NCBI RefSeq assembly: GCF_014648915.1
Contig: NZ_BMSA01000001.1
Coordinates: 558,001 to 622,000, forward strand
From: Streptomyces phaeofaciens
Lineage (GTDB): Bacteria > Actinomycetota > Actinomycetes > Streptomycetales > Streptomycetaceae
DNA length: 64,000 nt
Direction of reading: 5' to 3'
Of the stretch, positions 24,503-35,564 are shown piece after piece (within the stretch, counting starts at the first letter, position 1; the number at the start of each line of letters is the position of its first letter). The position numbers and the translations under genes were made by a program. Below the pieces are notes generated by a model, which worked only from the letters and a program-made list of their open reading frames with translations, had not been told where the DNA came from and did not search any database.

Positions 24503-25729
24503 TCACAGCCGGCCGGTGAGCATGCCGTGCCAGTACACGGGCGGCAGCAGGTAGCGCTTGAACACCCACATGTCGCGGCGTTCCTTGAACGTGTCGATCA
24601 GCGGGAACGAGGGCCTGGGCCGCAGGTCGTAGTCGAACTCGGCGAGCAGCATGCGGTCGCGGGCGGTCACCAGCGGGCAGGACGTGTAGCCGTCGTAACG
24701 GTGCGTGGGCGTACGGCCGTTCATCACCTCGACCAGGTTCGCGGCGACCACGGGCGCCTGCTTGCGCACGGCCGCGCCGGTCTTGGAGGTGGGCAGGTGC
24801 GCGACGTCGCCGAGCGCGAACACGGTCTCGTACCGCGGGTGTTGCAGGGTGTGACGGTCGGCGGCCACGAAGCCGTGCGGGCTCGCGGGATCGGCGAGCG
24901 GACCGGTCTTGATCCAGTCGGGGGCGCTCTGCGGCGGAACGGCGTGCAGGAGGTCGTAGCCCAGCCGCTCCGTGGTGCCGCGCGCGTGGTCGGTGACGGT
25001 GATCTCGCGCCGGCCGCCGTCCACGGCGGTCATCTCCGACCGGAACCGCACCTCGACGCCGTAGCGGGACACCACCTGTTCCAGGATCCGGCGGTACTCG
25101 CTCACCCGGAACAGCGCGGCGTCCGGGAGGACGAAGACGACCCGGATGTCGGCCAGGACCTTCCGCCGGCGCCAGTGGTCCGCCGCCAGGTACATGATCT
25201 TCTGCGGTGCCCCGCCGCACTTCACCGGTGTGGCCGGCTGGGTGAAGACGGCGGTGCCCGAGCGCAGGTTTCTGATCAGCTCCCAGGTGCGCGGGGCGTA
25301 CTCGGCCGAGTAGTTGCTGCTCACCCGGTCCCGGCCGATCGCCTCGTCGAGGCCGGGCACCCCGTCCCAGTCGAGCTGGAGGCCCGGGGCGAGCACCAGG
25401 TGCTCGTAGGCGAGTTCCTCGCCGTTCCACAGGGTGACGGTGCGGGTGTCGGGGTCGATCGCCGTCGCGGGCCGGCGGATCCAGTGGACCCCGTCGGGGA
25501 CGACCGATGTCTGCCGGCGGCGCGAGCCGTTCAGCGGGGCCTGGCCGCCGCCCACCAGGGTCCACAACGGCTGGTACCAGTGGGTGTCGGAGGGTTCGAC
25601 GAGGACGATGTCACCGACGCCGGCGCGGCGTAATCGGGCGGCGACGCTGACGCCGGCGCTTCCCCCGCCGACGATGACGACACGGTGGCGGCCGGTGGGG
25701 GAGGAGGGGGAGGAGGGGGAGGTGGGCAT
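24503..25729 (-). CDS. Sulfide:quinone oxidoreductase
   Basis: A 408-residue flavoprotein of the disulfide reductase fold: N-terminal FAD dinucleotide motif (VVIVGGGSAGVSVA), redox Cys in PVKCGGAPQK (C171) and a second Cys in YTSCPLVT (about 349), with FALGDVAHLPTSKTG for the flavin. It oxidises sulfide to sulfane sulfur and passes electrons to menaquinone at the membrane. GGAGTCAGGCC precedes the ATG. It is the first gene of the sulfide operon. Codon 33 is TTA (25631-25633), a rare Streptomyces codon that makes translation depend on the bldA tRNA. Confidence 0.93.
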   Translation of the reverse strand: MPTSPSSPSSPTGRHRVVIVGGGSAGVSVAARLRRAGVGDIVLVEPSDTHWYQPLWTLVGGGQAPLNGSRRRQTSVVPDGVHWIRRPATAIDPDTRTVTLWNGEELAYEHLVLAPGLQLDWDGVPGLDEAIGRDRVSSNYSAEYAPRTWELIRNLRSGTAVFTQPATPVKCGGAPQKIMYLAADHWRRRKVLADIRVVFVLPDAALFRVSEYRRILEQVVSRYGVEVRFRSEMTAVDGGRREITVTDHARGTTERLGYDLLHAVPPQSAPDWIKTGPLADPASPHGFVAADRHTLQHPRYETVFALGDVAHLPTSKTGAAVRKQAPVVAANLVEVMNGRTPTHRYDGYTSCPLVTARDRMLLAEFDYDLRPRPSFPLIDTFKERRDMWVFKRYLLPPVYWHGMLTGRL

Positions 25730-25946
25730 GGCCTGACTCCTTGTCGGGTGGGTCGCAGGACGACCGCTCCGGATACCCCAGGGGTGTCGTGCCCGGCGGG
25801 TACCGCACTGGTACTCCACTGGGGCGCAACATGTGTCCTAGATGTATGCCGGTCGGTGACGTCTTGTCACCCCCACCACGGCGGCTTCCGGACGCGGACG
25901 CACGGGCGGTCCGGAGATGGGGCGCGGGCCCGTCGAGGCGTAGAAG

Positions 25947-26603
25947 ATGGGACCCATGTCGACAAGCGAGAGCGCTTCCGAGCGGGCGTACGCGGCCATC
26001 CGCGAGGACATCCTCAACGGCACCCACGAGCCGGACACCATGCTCGGCGAGGCCCAGCTCGCGGCCCGGCTCGGCGTCAGCCGCACCCCGGTACGGGCCG
26101 CCCTGGCCCGGCTCCAGGACGAGGGCTGGATCACGGTGTACCCCAAGCGGGGCGCGCTCGTTCGCGGCATGAGCGAGAAGGCCGTCGCCGATCTCGCCGA
26201 CGCCCGGCTGATCCTGGAGGGCACCGGTGCGCAGCGCGCGACACCGCGCCGCAGGCACGCCGTCGCCGAGCGGCTGGCCGAGGACATCGACCGCCAGAAG
26301 CGGGCCCTGGCCGACGGCGACCTGCGTCACTTCGTCGAACTCACCATCGCCTTCCACCGCTCCTTCGTCGAAGCCGGCGAGAACCTGGTGATGCTCGAAC
26401 TCCACGACCGGCTCGCCGACCGGCAGCGCTTTCTCCTCTTCAGCTACGGCGACACGCTTCTCGGCCGCAGCGACGCGATCATCGCCGAGCACGAGGACCT
26501 GGTGGCCCGCCTGCGAAGCGACGACGGGCCGGGCTTCGTGGAGGTGCTCCGCTCCCACCTGGGCGAGACGTACGGCCACGACCTGCGGCGACTCTGCCCC
26601 TGA
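25947..26603 (+). CDS. GntR family (FadR-type) transcriptional regulator
   Basis: A 218-residue protein with an N-terminal winged helix (about residues 10-70: LGEAQLAARLGVSRTPVRAALARLQDEGWI) and an all-helical FCD-type ligand domain after residue 80 (conserved D, H and R positions around AFHRSF and AEHEDL). It is transcribed away from the sulfide operon with 217 bp between starts, so it may control that operon, itself or an unrelated catabolic gene; the ligand is unknown. A second ATG 9 bp in (25956) is an equally possible start; neither has a strong ribosome-binding site. Confidence 0.88.
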   Translation: MGPMSTSESASERAYAAIREDILNGTHEPDTMLGEAQLAARLGVSRTPVRAALARLQDEGWITVYPKRGALVRGMSEKAVADLADARLILEGTGAQRATPRRRHAVAERLAEDIDRQKRALADGDLRHFVELTIAFHRSFVEAGENLVMLELHDRLADRQRFLLFSYGDTLLGRSDAIIAEHEDLVARLRSDDGPGFVEVLRSHLGETYGHDLRRLCP

Positions 26604-26669
26604 CGGGTCCTTCCGGCACGGTGGACGGACCGGGCAGGGGCATCGCCCTTCGGTCACGACGCGGTCGGC

Positions 26670-27527
26670 TCAGGCGAGGTCGGCGAGGTCCTCCTCGGTG
26701 AGGACGATCGATCCGGCGGCGATGTTCTCCTCCAGGTGGGCGAGGGAGCCGGTGCCGGGGATGGCGAGCGTGACCGGGGAGGAGGCGAGCAGCCGGGCGA
26801 GCGCGATCTGCGGCGCCGTCGCACCATGGCGGGCGGCGACCTCGGCCACCCGGCCGTCGGCCGGATCGCCGATGCCGCCGCCCAACGGAAAGAACGGCAC
26901 ATGGGCGATCCCGGCGTCCTCGCAGACGGCCGCCCCCTCCAAGTCGTCGCGCCCGGTGGCGTGGAAGCGGTTCTGGACGGCCGCGACCGGCGCGATCGCA
27001 CGGGCCTCGGCGAGGTGACCGCCGTCGACGTTGCTGAGGCCGAGGTGACGGATCAGGCCCTCCTCGCGCAGGGCGGCCAGCACCTCGAAGCGGGCGGCGA
27101 GGGATTCGCCGCGCGGCGGTCCCCCCACGCCCCCGATCCGCAGATAGACCAGATCCAGGCGGTCCACGCCGAGGGTGCGCAGGTTCTCCTCGACCAGCGG
27201 GCGCAGGATCGCGGGGTCGTCGGCCGCGGCGAGGCCACCGTCGGGCGTACGGGCCGGGCCGACCTTGGTGGCGATCACCAGGCCGTCCGGGTAGGGGTGA
27301 AGGGCTTCCCGGATCAGGGCGTTGGCCCGTACCGTCCCGTCGCCGCTGGTGTAGAAGGCGGCGGTGTCGATGTGGTCGACACCGAGTTCCACCGCACGGC
27401 GCAGGACGGCGCGTCCGGTCTCGGGGTCACGGGCGGGGCCGTGGAAGGTGCCGGTGGGCAGGCGCATGGCCCCGAACCCGATCCGGCCGACCGGCAGTTC
27501 GCCACCCAGGAGGAATCGATTGCTCAT
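26670..27527 (-). CDS. Aldo/keto reductase family oxidoreductase
   Basis: A 285-residue TIM-barrel protein of the AKR family: GFGAMRLP start, catalytic Asp and Tyr in DHIDTAAFY, Lys in VIATKVG, and the NADPH-binding end AIPGTGS. The position that usually carries the catalytic His (yyLH) is Arg here (VYLRIGG), a variation that should change substrate handling. Substrate unknown. It is divergent from a LuxR-type regulator with 74 bp between them, which suggests regulation by that neighbour. Confidence 0.9.
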   Translation of the reverse strand: MSNRFLLGGELPVGRIGFGAMRLPTGTFHGPARDPETGRAVLRRAVELGVDHIDTAAFYTSGDGTVRANALIREALHPYPDGLVIATKVGPARTPDGGLAAADDPAILRPLVEENLRTLGVDRLDLVYLRIGGVGGPPRGESLAARFEVLAALREEGLIRHLGLSNVDGGHLAEARAIAPVAAVQNRFHATGRDDLEGAAVCEDAGIAHVPFFPLGGGIGDPADGRVAEVAARHGATAPQIALARLLASSPVTLAIPGTGSLAHLEENIAAGSIVLTEEDLADLA

Positions 27528-27601
27528 GAACTCATCCTGGGCGGGCGGCCGTTCGGGCCGCGAACCCGTGGCAGCTTGCTGCCATCGGGGAGAATGGCCG
27601 G

Positions 27602-28255
27602 GTGACGGACATCGTGACGATCCGTGGTGACCTGGAACTCCTCACCCGTACCGAGCAGTTGTTCTCCTCGGTCCGCGAGGAGTTCGTCTGCGCCGCCCGC
27701 GATCTCGAGACCTGGTCCCGACCGGCGGCCCGGCAGGTCGCCGGTGGCCGGCTGCGCCGAGGCGGCACCCACCGGACCCGGAAGCTCTACAGCCCGTCCG
27801 CGCTGGCCGACGAGCGCGGCCGCGAGCACCTGGGCGCGCTCGCCGACCGGGGCGCCCAGGTGCGGATCGCCGCCACCGCCCTCCCGCACGAGACGATCGT
27901 CGTCGACCGCCGCTGCGCGATCCTCGCCGGTCTGCCCGCCCCCGGCGGCCGTGAGTACACCCTGACCACCGCGCCCACCCTGGTCGGCGGGGTGTACGCG
28001 CTGTTCGAGGCGGCCTGGGAGTCGGCCACCGATCTCGATGTGTTCCTGCGGGGCGAGCAGCCGCACCTCGACGCCGGAAGCCGTACGGTCCTGCGCGCCC
28101 TGGGGTCCGGCGCGACCGACGAGACGGCGGCACGCGAACTGGGCATGTCCCTGCGCACCTACCGCCGCCGCGTCGCCGAACTCCTCGCCGCCCTCGACGC
28201 GGACTCCCGCTTCCAGGCCGGGATGCGCGCGGGCGAACTGGGCCTGCGCGGCTGA
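27602..28255 (+). CDS. Transcriptional regulator with C-terminal LuxR-type HTH
   Basis: A 217-residue protein. The N-terminal two thirds look like the TrmB/phospholipase-D-like sensor common in Streptomyces regulators (LYSPSAL, GAQVRIA, then HETIVVDRRCAILAG). The C-terminus is a LuxR/GerE helix-turn-helix (GATDETAARELGMSLRTYRRRVAELLAAL, about 160-190). No phosphorylatable receiver domain is visible. GTG start with GGAGAATGGCCGG upstream. The divergently transcribed aldo/keto reductase is the likely target. Confidence 0.85.
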   Translation: MTDIVTIRGDLELLTRTEQLFSSVREEFVCAARDLETWSRPAARQVAGGRLRRGGTHRTRKLYSPSALADERGREHLGALADRGAQVRIAATALPHETIVVDRRCAILAGLPAPGGREYTLTTAPTLVGGVYALFEAAWESATDLDVFLRGEQPHLDAGSRTVLRALGSGATDETAARELGMSLRTYRRRVAELLAALDADSRFQAGMRAGELGLRG

Positions 28256-28332
28256 GCGGACGACCGGGGCCGAGGCCGGGCGGCCCCTCACCGCACCCTG
28301 CCTTGTGATGCGGGACACATCCCATGGCGGTG

Positions 28333-28356
28333 GGAACTTTATTTGAAAGTTCTGTC
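28333..28356 (+). promoter_or_regulatory. Candidate ECF-type autoregulatory promoter
   Basis: GGAAC (28333-28337), 16-nt spacer, then GTC (28354-28356) matches the -35/-10 pattern of ECF sigma promoters and lies 54 bp before an ECF sigma gene. The -35 is inside an inverted repeat GAACTTT-N5-AAAGTTC (28334-28352), and TGTCA-N7-TGACA (28353-28369) overlaps the -10. Confidence 0.6.
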
Positions 28357-28409
28357 ATCTAGGGTGACAAAATCTTTCCGCCCTCAGCAGGCAACGGGAG
28401 CGTTCCTCC

Positions 28410-29927
28410 ATGACCGACAGGTCCACTGCCGTGTCCGCGCCGGCCTCCGCCACCGCCGCCTACGCCCGGATCTACGAGGAGCAGCAGCCGCGTCTCGTCG
28501 CGTACGCCCGTTCGCTCACCCGGAACGCCTGGACCGCCGAAGACCTCGTCGCCGAGGCGCACTTCCGGGTGTGGCGGCGACTGGCCGAGGGGCACGAGAT
28601 CGAGAACGTGCCGGCGTACCTGAGGACGACCGTCCGCCACCTCGCCTTCGCCTCCGGGACCGCCGTACGCGAGACACCGCGCGATCCTCAGAGCGACGAG
28701 CGGGTCGCCGCGGGGTCGCACGGCGGCGACCCCGCCGAACAGGTGGCCTCCGTCGATCTGGTGGTGCGCGTGCTGGGCGAGTTGCCCGAACGCTGGGTCA
28801 AGGCGCTGTGGTTGGCGGAGGCGGAGGGCCAGCCGCTGGCCGCGATCGGGCCCCAGCTGGGCACCAAGGAGGGTGCCACGGCCGTCCTGCTGCACCGCGC
28901 CAGGGAAGGCATGCGACAGGCCTTCCTGCGCACACAGTCCGGCGCGCCGGACGACCCCACGTGCCAGGTGCACTGGGCCCGGATGCCCGCGTACGTCCGG
29001 GGCGCCGCGACCGCGCGCCGTCGCGAGCTCCTGCTCGGCCACGTGGACGCGTGCGACGGCTGCCGCGAGCGGCTCGCGGCACTGATGCTCGCCAACGACC
29101 GGTTGCCCGCACTGGTCGGCCCGGCCCTGCTGGTCTTCGCGCTGGGCGCCACGGGCAAGTTCGTGTTCGGCTTCGTCGCGGGGGCGGCCGGCGCGGCTGC
29201 CACCGTGGGGACGGCGACCTCCGCGGTGGGCGGGCCGGGGGCCGGTCTGCTGCACGGGGTGCGCCATGCCGTGATCGGTGGCGCGAAAGCGCCCGTGGCG
29301 GTGGCGGCCGGCGCACTCGTGGCGGGCGCGGCCGCGGTGTGCCTCGTCCTCGTCACGCCCGACGGCGCTCCCGTACCGGCCGAGCGCACGCCGGTGGCGG
29401 ACGTGCCCGCGGTCCAGGTGCCGGTCGACGAGGCGCCGGCCGACGAAGTGCCGGTTGCGGCGCCGTCGAAGGCCCCCGCCCCCGTCGCGGCCCAGGCCCC
29501 GGAGAGCCTCGTCCTCCCCGTACCGACGTCCGACGTCCGGGAAGGCGACCGGGCCCGCCCGGATCCCTCGGACACCACGAACCCCACGGAGGGCGGTGGC
29601 ACGACGGACACGCCACCGCCCACCGACGGCACACCGGAGGAGGAACAGCCCGTTCCCCCGACCGACGAGGGCACCCCCGCACCGCCGGAGGAGCCCGTCC
29701 CGCCCTCCCAGACCCCGCAACCCGGGACACCCCCCGCACCGGACCCGGACCCGGCCCCCGTGGAGTCCGGCGGCGACACCGGCCAGGGCCCGGAGGGCGA
29801 CGGGACCGACTGCCCGCCGGGCCACCAGAGCAACGGGCACGGGCACGGGCACGGGCACGGTCACGGGCACGGAGAGGGGCAGGGAAAGGGGCACGGACAC
29901 GGAAAGGGGAGGGGGAAGGGCCACTAG
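28410..29927 (+). CDS. ECF sigma factor fused to an anti-sigma-like membrane module
   Basis: A 505-residue protein. Sigma region 2 (about residues 18-85; YEEQQPRLVAYARSL, AEDLVAEAHFRVW) and region 4 (about 125-175; LPERWVKALWL, IGPQLGTKEGATAVLLHRAREGM) form a normal ECF sigma factor. They continue in one chain into a zinc-finger anti-sigma motif HVDACDGC (HxxxCxxC, about 212-219), a hydrophobic/transmembrane part (about 235-260 and 290-315), a long Pro/Glu-rich extracytoplasmic stretch (about 320-470) and a Gly-His repeat tail (about 475-505). Known relatives are ECF groups with C-terminal membrane extensions; the fusion implies a membrane-tethered sigma factor released or relieved by a signal outside. 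The signal is unknown; the His-rich end suggests metal (inference). Confidence 0.9.
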   Translation: MTDRSTAVSAPASATAAYARIYEEQQPRLVAYARSLTRNAWTAEDLVAEAHFRVWRRLAEGHEIENVPAYLRTTVRHLAFASGTAVRETPRDPQSDERVAAGSHGGDPAEQVASVDLVVRVLGELPERWVKALWLAEAEGQPLAAIGPQLGTKEGATAVLLHRAREGMRQAFLRTQSGAPDDPTCQVHWARMPAYVRGAATARRRELLLGHVDACDGCRERLAALMLANDRLPALVGPALLVFALGATGKFVFGFVAGAAGAAATVGTATSAVGGPGAGLLHGVRHAVIGGAKAPVAVAAGALVAGAAAVCLVLVTPDGAPVPAERTPVADVPAVQVPVDEAPADEVPVAAPSKAPAPVAAQAPESLVLPVPTSDVREGDRARPDPSDTTNPTEGGGTTDTPPPTDGTPEEEQPVPPTDEGTPAPPEEPVPPSQTPQPGTPPAPDPDPAPVESGGDTGQGPEGDGTDCPPGHQSNGHGHGHGHGHGHGEGQGKGHGHGKGRGKGH

Positions 29928-29950
29928 CGTGGCCCGGGGACCGTCTCCCG

Positions 29951-32374
<2,424 letters not shown>

Positions 32375-32608
32375 CGCGTGTCACGCCCTCTCGCTCCTGG
32401 GCGGCGAGCCGCCCGGCGCCGTCCGCGGCACCCGGGAGCGGGGCGGCCGGCGCGATCGGAGCCGCACGGGCAGGACCTGTCTCGCCGACCGTTCCTCCCC
32501 ACTCTTCGCCGCCGTGTCGGGCCCGGTCAAAGCGGAGTTTCCGATCGCACGATAGGCCGCGCCGATCAGTGCCCGGATCAGGACCGCGGCAGGGGGGATC
32601 ATGGGGGT

Positions 32609-33523
32609 GTGCTGCTGCGCCAACTCGAATACCTCGTCGCCCTCGCCCGCGCCCGCCACTTCGCCAAGGCGGCGCAGGCCTGCTACGTCTCCCAGCCGGC
32701 CCTCTCCGAAGGCATCCGCAAGCTGGAGGAGGAGCTGGGCATCCCGCTGGTCCTGCGGGGCCGCAGGTTCGACGGCCTCACCCCGGAGGGCGAGCGGGTC
32801 GTGCTGTGGGCGCAGCGCATCCTCGCCGACCGGGACGCGATGGAGGACGAGATCCAGGCGCTGCGCTCCGGCCTGACCGGCCGGCTGCGCATCGGAACCG
32901 TCCCGACGGCGGCCACGGCCGTCGCCCTGCTGACCCAGCCGTTCTGCGCCGCCAACCCGCTGGCGACCGTCCACGTGTTCGCCGACCTCCAGGCGGAGGA
33001 CATCGTGAACAGACTCAAGGCGTACGAACTCGACGCCGCCGTGACCTACCACAGCTCCGCCCTGGCCCACGGCTTCCGGTTCGTCCCGCTGTACCGGGAG
33101 CGCTACGTCCTCCTGATCCGGCGCTCCGCCACCGACACCGGCCTCTCCGACATCTCCTGGGAGGAGGCGTCCCGGTACCCGCTCTGTCTGCTGCACCCGA
33201 TGATGCAGGGCCGCCAGGTCCTCGACGCGGTCTTCGAGGCGGTCGGCGTCTCGGTGACGCCCCGGGTGGAGACGGACTCCATCGCCTCCCTCTTCGCCCA
33301 TGTCAGGGCCGGCCAGTGGGCGAGCATCGTGCCGCACGCCTGGCTGCACGTCTTCGGCGTCCCCGCCGGCATGCACGCCGTCCCCCTGGTCCGCCCCGTC
33401 CGCACGGAACGCATCGGTCTGATGCTCCCGGCCCGCGACCCCGTCCCCGTCATCGCCCAGGCCCTCATCGACGCGGCTGACCAGGCGGGGATCTCGACGG
33501 CACTGGAACGGCTGCCCGATTAG
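32609..33523 (+). CDS. LysR family transcriptional regulator
   Basis: A 304-residue LysR protein beginning MLLRQLEYLVALARARHFA at a GTG. The winged helix (KAAQACYVSQPALSEGIRKLEEELGIPLVLR) occupies residues about 15-60 and the two-lobed effector domain follows (RLRIGTVPTAATAVALLTQPF). The GTG at 32609 is chosen because LysR proteins start within a few residues of LRQL and GGGGGGATCATGGGG precedes it; the same frame runs open for kilobases upstream but overlaps other genes. It faces away from the FdhF-type gene, the classic LysR-target geometry. The co-inducer is unknown. Confidence 0.93.
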   Translation: MLLRQLEYLVALARARHFAKAAQACYVSQPALSEGIRKLEEELGIPLVLRGRRFDGLTPEGERVVLWAQRILADRDAMEDEIQALRSGLTGRLRIGTVPTAATAVALLTQPFCAANPLATVHVFADLQAEDIVNRLKAYELDAAVTYHSSALAHGFRFVPLYRERYVLLIRRSATDTGLSDISWEEASRYPLCLLHPMMQGRQVLDAVFEAVGVSVTPRVETDSIASLFAHVRAGQWASIVPHAWLHVFGVPAGMHAVPLVRPVRTERIGLMLPARDPVPVIAQALIDAADQAGISTALERLPD

Positions 33524-33624
33524 ACTCTGGATCTTGGGCCTGAGCTTCAACCAAAAGTCACGGAAGAGCCTTTGGGCTGCCGTCGGTCGACTCGGGGGAT
33601 CAGGAAATCGGGGGGACCGGACCG

Positions 33625-35289
33625 GTGAACGACGCGACCGAGGTGTTCCAGCCACTTCAGGCGGACGATCCGCACGTGGTGGCCGGCTACCGGCTCGCCG
33701 CCCGGCTCGGCGCGGGCGGCATGGGACGGGTCTACTTGTCGCACACGCCCGGTGGCCGGCCCGTGGCGATCAAGGTGGTACGGCCGGAACTGGCCGACGA
33801 CCCGGACTTCCGGCGCAGGTTCGGCCGCGAGATCAAGGCGGCCCGGCGGGTCCGCGGCGCGTACACCGCCGAGCTGATCGACGCCGACGCGGACGGCGTA
33901 CCGCCCTGGCTCGCCACGCTGTACGTGCCCGGACCGTCCCTGTCGGAGGCCGTCGCCCGGCGCGGGCCGCTGCCGGAGTCGGCGGTGCTGTGGCTGATGG
34001 CGGGGGTGGCCGAGGCGCTCCAGGCCATCCACGCCGCCGGAATCGTGCACCGGGACCTGAAGCCGTCGAACGTGCTGCTGGCCGCCGACGGCCCGCGCGT
34101 CATCGACTTCGGCATCTCGCTGGCCGCCGACGTCACCGCGCACACCGCCACCGGCTCGGCGATCGGCACACCCCAGTTCATGGCTCCCGAGCAGGCGATC
34201 GCGGGCGAGGTCACCTCGGCGACCGACATCTTCGCGCTCGGTCAGACGGCGGCGTTCGCGGCACTGGGCGAGCCGCTGTACGGTGACGGCCCCTCGGTGA
34301 GCGTGCTGTACCGGATCGTGCACGAGCGCCCCGACCTGTCCGTGCTGCCCGCGCGGCTCCAGCCGCTGATCGCCCGGTGCCTGGCCGCCGATCCGGCGGA
34401 GCGGGCCACCTTGGCGGAGGTCCTTCAGTGGTGCCGGGAGGGGCTGGGCGGGGACGCCGACGCGGGCGCGGGGCCCGCCGTCTGGCGGGAGGTCACCGGG
34501 CCGGAGGTGACGATCCCGGCCCCGGCCGCCCCGGCCGCGGCCGCCCCGGTCCCCGACCCCACCTCGGTGCACACGGTCGCGTTGCTCGCCCGGCCGCGGC
34601 CGGCGGCGTCCGACGGGGCCGGCCGGCCCCGTCGGCGGCGCGCCGCGCTGATCACGGCCGGTGTGACGGCGGGCGCGCTGGTGCTGGCCGGCCTGACCTG
34701 GACGGTCATGGACGCGACGGACCTGCTGCGCGACCGGGACGCGGGCGCGTCGTCGACGCGCGGTTCGTCACCGTCGGCACCCTCGGCATCGGCACCCTCG
34801 GCATCGGCATCGGCATCGTCCGCGTCGGCGTCGTCATCGGGATCCGCGTCGGCCTCCGGGACCGGTGGCGGGACACCGAAGGCGTCGAACCCCTCAGCGT
34901 CGGCGTCGCCGCAGGCCGAGGCGAACGCCGTGCAGTTGCTGGACGAGAAGAGCTCACTGTCCTTCGAGAACCCGGCCCGGCGCGAGGACCGCAAGGGGGA
35001 CGTCCGTTTCGTCTGCGGGGACTACGACTGTTCGCTGGAGAGCGACACCAGCGTGATCACCCAGCTGGGCGGCGACCCCGGCGCCACCCTCGACACCTGC
35101 CGCGTGCAGCTCACCGGCGTCACGAGCCACGACCTCACGCTGGCCACGGCGGCGGCCGGCAGCGAGGTCTGCGTCAAGAACCCCGCCGGGGACATCGCAC
35201 TGCTCGTGATCCGCATCAAGTCGACCGCGGTGCCGGACGGCGGGGCCAGCTTCGTCATGGCGGACGTGACGATCTGGCGGGCGGCCTAG
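33625..35289 (+). CDS. Membrane-anchored Ser/Thr protein kinase with extracellular domain
   Basis: A 554-residue protein. The kinase domain (residues about 20-275) has the Gly loop GAGGMGRVYL, K50 (VAIK), HRDLKPSN (D144 catalytic), DFG 161-163 and APEQ. A Pro/Ala linker leads to one transmembrane helix (about 341-361), then a Ser/Ala-rich low-complexity stalk and a folded external domain of about 120 residues with four Cys (VCGDYDCS, DTCRVQL, SEVCVKN). Hanks-type kinases in actinobacteria sense cell-envelope signals; PASTA repeats are absent, so the ligand is different and unknown. GTG start with GGGGGGACCGGACC upstream. Confidence 0.93.
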   Translation: MNDATEVFQPLQADDPHVVAGYRLAARLGAGGMGRVYLSHTPGGRPVAIKVVRPELADDPDFRRRFGREIKAARRVRGAYTAELIDADADGVPPWLATLYVPGPSLSEAVARRGPLPESAVLWLMAGVAEALQAIHAAGIVHRDLKPSNVLLAADGPRVIDFGISLAADVTAHTATGSAIGTPQFMAPEQAIAGEVTSATDIFALGQTAAFAALGEPLYGDGPSVSVLYRIVHERPDLSVLPARLQPLIARCLAADPAERATLAEVLQWCREGLGGDADAGAGPAVWREVTGPEVTIPAPAAPAAAAPVPDPTSVHTVALLARPRPAASDGAGRPRRRRAALITAGVTAGALVLAGLTWTVMDATDLLRDRDAGASSTRGSSPSAPSASAPSASASASSASASSSGSASASGTGGGTPKASNPSASASPQAEANAVQLLDEKSSLSFENPARREDRKGDVRFVCGDYDCSLESDTSVITQLGGDPGATLDTCRVQLTGVTSHDLTLATAAAGSEVCVKNPAGDIALLVIRIKSTAVPDGGASFVMADVTIWRAA

Positions 35290-35290
35290 A

Positions 35291-35367
35291 GCCTCTCTTT
35301 CGGATCCTGCCGGGGGGCGCGCCGGCAAGTCCCGCGGACCGGAGCCGGCCTGATCCGAAAGACAGGC
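35291..35367. repeat. 77-bp imperfect inverted repeat (terminator or MITE-like element)
   Basis: Two 23-nt arms (35291-35313 and 35345-35367) match at 20 of 23 positions and share the block TCTTTCGGATC. A 31-nt spacer that is itself GC-palindromic separates them. It starts 2 bp after the kinase stop, so it can end transcription; the long arms also suggest a dispersed palindromic element. Confidence 0.7.
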
Positions 35368-35564
35368 CCCAGGGGGCGTCTCTTCGGTCGTAGAGGAGCG
35401 GGGAGCGGTGTCCGGCGCGTGCTCCCGGTGTGCCGGCGGAGCGAAGAACCGCGGCGGTCCGGTTGCCTAGACTGAACGCCGGGCACGCGATCGTTCCGGA
35501 CGCCACCACGATCCCCCGCGACGGGAGGGGGACGTCCGGGTCCGGCGGAGGGGAGTGGGGCGCC

